Assembly: GCA_903834675.1 (NCBI GenBank)
Contig: CAILKC010000430.1
Location: 1-25,857, forward strand
Direction of reading: 5' to 3'
DNA from: an uncultured Victivallales bacterium
GTDB lineage: Bacteria; Verrucomicrobiota; Lentisphaeria; Oligosphaerales; JAFGRS01
DNA length: 25,857 bases
This document shows positions 17,501-23,500 of the stretch, one piece after another; within the stretch, counting starts at the first letter, position 1; every line of letters starts with the position of its first letter. The notes below the pieces were generated by a model. It did no database searches and was not told where the DNA came from. It saw nothing but the letters and a program-made list of their open reading frames with translations. The translations under genes and the position numbers were made by a program.

Positions 17501-20500
17501 TGGCTGCCGATGCCAAGGCCGTCATCGAAGCGCCAGTAACCCACGAGCGGGTTCATGTCGTCGACGGTGAGACTGGCAACGTTGAGGGTGTTGTCGCGGT
17601 TCTCCGAAATCTGGGTGGGGGTCCGAACCGTATTCCAGAGGCGAATCTCGTCGAGTTTGGCACCGGCGGGGAGTGCGTGTGCGAAGCTGCCAGCGATCTG
17701 GTAGCCAGCGCCCATGCTGATCTCCTCGGCTCCGGTCAGGCCGCGGGTACGGCAAACGCCGGCCGTCAGGTTGACTCCCCAGTAGCTGCCATCGATGTAG
17801 AGAGTAAGAGCGCCGGTTGCACTCAGGGTACCCGCCAGGTGGTGCCAGGTATCGGCGGAGATCGCGGTTGTCGCCATCACCTGCTGACTGACGCCGGCGA
17901 CATCCGTGAAGCGCACGTAGGGCTTGCCGGCGTCCACCCCGAGTTCGAAGTTGACGCTATCCTGGGGCGTGGCCGATTGTAGGGCCCGCCGTACCAAGAT
18001 GCCGGAACCCGATGTCGTGGGCAAACGGAGGCGTGCCTCAACCGTCCAGGTGGTGAGCTCATGGCGCGTCTGATTGGCGACCACGAGGCGGCCACCCTCG
18101 CTGCCAAAGACGGCGCAGCGGGCGTGGAACGGATTGAGGGCGTTGGCGGCATCGGTGCTGGTGTTGGCCTCAGCATTGTCGGGAACGCCGTCATCGTCGG
18201 TGTCGACCTGGCCTGGATGAGTGCGCGAGACATTCTGCTCGTAGCCATTGGTCAGACCATCGCCATCCATGTCTTCGTTGACGTCCAGAATACCATCGCC
18301 GTTGCTGTCCGGTTTGGTCGGGTCGGTGCCGGCTAGGTACTCGTACCAGTCGGAGAGGCCGTCACCGTCGAAGTCCTGGTTGTCAAGACCCTGAGAGACG
18401 TTCAGTGAGCCGAAGTAGCGTACCTCCCAGGCGTCGGGCAGGCGATCGGGTTCGCCGACCCCGCTGACGATACCGTCCACCACGATACGGTTGTCGGGGC
18501 TGAACCCGCCCGCGTGGCGCCAGTTCTGGAACCAGTCCGCGACCTGGGCGAAGTCTTCCGCGGTCACCCCGCCATCGTCGAACTTGAAGTAGGCGACCAT
18601 GTCGGCGGGAACCGTGGCACTGGCGGGAGCCGGCGCCGTGAGGGACAACGCCTGCATTTCCGCGGTGGTGAGCAGCCGGTTCCAGAGGACGATTTCGTCG
18701 AGGTCGCCCATAAAGCGTGTGCAGTTGACGCGCTTCATCAGGTCGGCGCTGGTGTCTTCGGCAAAGCCGACCACCAGTTCGCCCATGGTGTCGATCACGG
18801 GGGAGCCGATGGCGAGGCCGGTCGTCGAGAAGCGCGTGTAGGTATCGCCACTGGGCACGAAGAGATTGAGGTCGAAGACACGGGCAACGCCGGTGGTGGT
18901 ATCGGTGTTCAGCCTAGCGACCACGAGAGTCCACTTGTCGTCCGCTATCGGCGTCCCGCTGGTGACCCGGACCGTACGACCGGTAACCGGCGTGTCATAG
19001 CTGAACTCAATCGTGTTGGTGGCCGTCAATACCAGACGGTAGTTGGCGTTGCCACCGTCGCGCACGGTGCGGCGCAGGATGCCCTGAGCTACGGCCGAGG
19101 CGGCGGGTTTGACCCAGACTGCCAGAGTGAAGCGCGATTGCGAGGTCGCAGCGCTGTCGCTGACTACCATGTACTCTGAGCCGGTAAGCCGCAGGACGCG
19201 CGGCACGACGGGCTGCAAGGAGTTGGCTGGGTCGGTGCCGCGGACGAACAACTCGTCGTAGTCATTCAGGCCATCGTCGTCGGTGTCCGTGGCCTGCGGG
19301 TGCGTGCCATATTCCTGTTCCTCGTAGTTCCAGAGACCGTCACGGTCCGGATCGGCTTCGCCGTCGGAGGAGGCGCTGTCGATAACATCGGTGTCGAAGA
19401 CTGTGGGGTTGGTGCCGGCGTGGTACTCGCTGAGGTCTTTGAGCAGGTCGCCGTCGGCGTCGCCGGTACCGTCATGGCTAAGGTCGCCAAAGTACTGCAG
19501 TTCCCACCAGTCGGCCATGCCGTCGGCATCGCTGTCAGTCCAGCGGTCGGCATCGAACGGGTCCGTCTCGGTCGGCAGCATTTCACGCATGGCGGCGCCG
19601 TGCTTCAACGTAGCGGCGTTTTCCCATTCGTTGCGCCAGTCATGGACGGGCATGGCGAAGTCTTCGACCTGTCCCTCGGTCAGCTCGAACCGTTTGCGGT
19701 CGGCCAGGCTGGTGCTGTAAGTGCCATCATCGAAGCGGTAGTAGGCCACCAGGTCGGCCTCGTTGCCGGTCAGCACCGCGTAGCGGCGAGCCTCGAGGGT
19801 CGTGCCGCTGAGGGCCACGCCGTAGATGCGCACGTCCTCCACCAGGCCGCGGAAGCCGTTGGCATCGGCGGCACCGATCGAGGTGATGATCGGCCCAGGG
19901 CCGGTGATGGCGCAGGTTGTCCCGATGGTCTGTGCCGCAACCAAGACGCCGTTGCGGTAGAGGCGGAGGGAGGTGCTGGCCTCGTCGTAGGTAGCCGCCA
20001 GGTGAGTCCAGGTGTTGCCCAGGACGGCATCACCGTTGAGCTTGGAGACCACCTTCTCGCCGGACAGACTGGCGCCGGTGACACGTACCGCTGGGATGCC
20101 ATTGGTCAGGCTGAGTTCCCAGGTGACGTAATGCACCCCGGTGCCGACAGCGACCCCGACGGAACGGCGCAGGATGACGCCGTCGATGTCGGCGGCGGCT
20201 GATGCCAGCGGTCGAACGTAGGCCTCGATGGTCCACGAGGCCAGGGCGAAGCGACGATCCATGGGCATGGCCACCGCGGAGCCGGCAGCCGTCAGGTCCA
20301 GCACGCGCGGTAGCAGCGGGCTGAGCGAATCCACCGGACTGGTTCCGGCTATGACTTCGGCGCCATCCTCGATGCCATCGTCATCGGTGTCAACCCGCAA
20401 GGGATCGGACAGCCGCACGAATTCCTGGGCGTTGGTGAGACCGTCGGCATCGAAGTCCTCGTTGCCATCGGTGACGCCGTCGTTGTCGGAGTCGGCGGAA

Positions 20501-23500
20501 CGCGGGTTGGACATTAGCGCCTGCTCGTCCTGGTTCCCCAATCCGTCGAGGTCGGGGTCGCGGGGCAAGCCGTAGTCAAGGTGCGGCAACTCGCGAGCCA
20601 GCGCGTCGGGAGTCCAGTTGTAATTTTGGGCCTCGATCCAGGTGGAGGCGGTGACGCCGTGCCAGACCGCACGCGGGTCAAAGCGCGTGTCGTCACCGCG
20701 AACGATGAGCAGCTCTCCGTCGACATCGAGTTCGGCGTCGAACTTGCCCGAGTAGATGAGCTGGGCGAAGGTCGCCGCAACGTTGGTGAGGCGATTGGCG
20801 TAGTTGATGGTACGGGTGGCGGCGGAGGTCCGTTCGAAGAACACGGCGATCTGGTTACGACCCTGAATCAGATAGGGCGTGATGTCTACGGTCGCGGCCG
20901 GGGCGACCGCGGTGCCGTTGACATAGAGCTGTCCCAGGGTGAGGCCGAAGCTCCACATTCTCAGAGTGGCGCGTTGTGGCACCTGGGTAAGGCGGACGTA
21001 CTTGACCACACGAGCGTAGCGACCATCCTCTCCGAGCACGTCGGACTTGGTGGAGCGGTACTGCAGATTCTCGAGCCAGGAGTAGTTGCCATTGCCGACG
21101 GAGGAGTAGGCGGTAAAGCTGCGCATGTAGGCCACGCCCGCGATGGCGCCAAGGTTGTCGTACATGAAGGCAGGACCCACCCGGTAATTGGCCCACTCAT
21201 CGAGCTGGTTGAGCTTGACCCACCAGTCGGCCAGCCCGTCGCCGTCGGCGTCGTCGATGCCGCGCACCCGTGCCGCCTGCGCCTCGGTCACCGGCGTCCC
21301 CAGGAAGTAGGTCGAATCAGCCATGTGGGCGAAGTCTTCGACGTAGGCGCCGCCGTCATCAAAGCGGTAGTAGACACGGAGGACATTGCCGTACTCGTAG
21401 TCCGCCAGGTCGAGGGTCTCGAGGGTCGGGAACAAGTGCGTACGCCAGTAGGTGATCTCGTCGGCGGTACGGACCTGCGCCCAAACGCGCACCTCGTCCA
21501 CGAAGCCGCTCTGGGCGTCGGTGGTGACGCTGTCGTTGAAGTGGCGGGCGAGGAAAGCCTTGCCGCTGCCACCGACGCTGGGGTTGGCCAGAGTCTGTTG
21601 CGCCAGCATCAGGATGCCGTCGCGATAGAGTCGCAGCGTGTTTTCGGCGGGTTCCCAGACCAGGGCCAGATGCGTCCAGGTATCTGCCACCAAAGCCGCA
21701 GTGCTACCTACGCCACCGACTTTGATCAGGGCGGTATCGGTATTGTCGTTCGCCTTGCGGAAGATGGCGCCTTCGGGAATGCCGTTGACCAGCGACAGGC
21801 GGTAGCCGACGCGGTTGTCGCCCTCGAAGCGCAGGATGTCGCCGGTGGTATCGAGGGTGCCGGGGAACACCCACGCTTCAACGGTCCAGCCTGCGTAACC
21901 GAAGGCGAGGCGCTGGCTGTAGGGCAACATGATGCCAACGCCTTCGCCATGGCGCAGCGCCAGGCTACGCGGGGTGGCCATGTTGCTGTGGGTCCGGTTG
22001 GGCACGCTCATCGGATGGGTCGGGCTGGTGGCGGCGCGGATTTCGGCCAGGTCCTCGGTGCCATCATCGTCTGTGTCGCGTAGGTCGGGCCGGGTGCCGT
22101 ACTGCTGCTCTTCCAGGTTGGTGAGGCCGTCGCCATCGCTGTCCTCGTAGGCATCCGGGGTGCCGTTGCCATCGGTATCGGCGCTGAGCGGGTTGGTCCC
22201 GGACCAGTACTCGTAGATGGAGGTCAGGCCGTCACCGTCGTCGTCGTACTGGGAGTCGTCATACCAAGTCCATTGACCGTTCGCGGTTTCCCACCAGTCG
22301 GGCATACCGTCACCATCGGAATCGGTTTCGGTGGGCCGTACCGGCGAGGTTGGGGCGTCCACCATGGCGATGGACGAGGGTGCGCTGGCGCTGGTCATGA
22401 CCGCGGCATTGAACCACTCCGTCTTCCAGTCGTCGTGGGCCACCGCGAAGTCCTGGGCGGTACGACCGTCGTCATCAAAGATGTAGGTCGCCACCAGGCC
22501 GGTCGGAATGGCGGCGGGGGTGATCGTTTCCTCAGCCGGAACAAGGCGGTACGGACCATTGACGGGAAGGGTCGCATCCTGTGCCGTGGCGCCTGCCAGA
22601 ACCTGCAGGTTGGAGCGGTTCGAGGGTACGGGATCGCCGCCGCTGATGGCCAGGAGTTGGTGGCTGGGGATGACGGCTGCGGGTTGGCCCGCCACGATGG
22701 CAGTGCCATTGTCGCTGAAGTCGGTCTTGGCCACGTTCCAGATGCGGACCGCATCGATTTCACCGCTGAAACCAGCGCCCACGGTAACGCGGCTGACGCC
22801 CACGGCCGCTGCTCCCGGCAGGACCTTGCCGGTGGCGATCGTGAACGGGAATCCGTTGTTGACGATCACCGAGAGCGTGCCCGCCGACGACGCATACACC
22901 GCGGCAACGTGAGTCCACACGCCAGCTTCGATCACGGGCACGTTGCTGGCGTTGGCCGTGGTCGGCACTTGCACCTCGACCCCGGGGTTACCGGCCAAGT
23001 CCTCAGCGCTCACGAAACGTCCATAGGGACGCAGAGCCCCGTCGATGACTTTGACCCCAAGTTCATAGTTCGCGGTTTCGAAGCTGCCATCGAGGTTCGT
23101 GTCGGTGCTGCGAGCGATGATAACGCCGCCGTCGAGGTCGGTCGAGGCGATCTTGATCCACGCATCGATACTCCAGTCGGCCGCCAGTGCAAAGCGCGGC
23201 TGGTTCGGCAGGACGAGCAGATCGGCGGCGCCGGTGAGCCTGAGGGCACGTGAGGTCAAGGGTGAGAGGGCGTTGGCCGGGTTGGTGTGAGCGTGTACTT
23301 CGGCGCTGTCGGTATGACCGTCATCATCGAGGTCGCTGACGTCGACGCCGGCTACGGTCAGGATGCCGGGATGCGTTCCGTCGAGCTGTTCCTGGAGGTT
23401 GGTATGGCCATCCTTGTCGCTGTCCTTGAGCGGGTCGGAGATAACGCCATCGGAGACGCCGTTGTAGGGATGGGTGCCGGCGAGGTATTCGGTGTAGTTG

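Larger units (their letters stand above)
14660..23240 (-). repeat. Seven alternating LamG + TSP3-like modules (LamG2-LamG8)
   Basis: Each module has a LamG domain of roughly 150-200 residues, starting near WTxEAW/F and ending near DEVRIW. Start and end landmarks: LamG2 23181-22728, LamG3 21890-21475, LamG4 20243-19818, LamG5 19134-18674, LamG6 18054-17620, LamG7 16947-16545, LamG8 15215-14716. Between them lie TSP3-like blocks at about 21980-22350, 20300-20565, 19200-19575, 18120-18470, 17030-17400 and 15340-16345. Most blocks include a DGLPDWWE-type loop (variants DGMPDWWE, DGMADWWE). The modules are diverged in sequence, suggesting old internal duplication. Confidence 0.85.

Noticed and set aside
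20581..22083. Plus-strand open frame of 500 codons, and similar ones through 11275-25530
   Set aside because: All are antisense to the giant gene, where repeated Asp/Gly codons keep the opposite frame free of stops; Val/Gly-rich products without domains.
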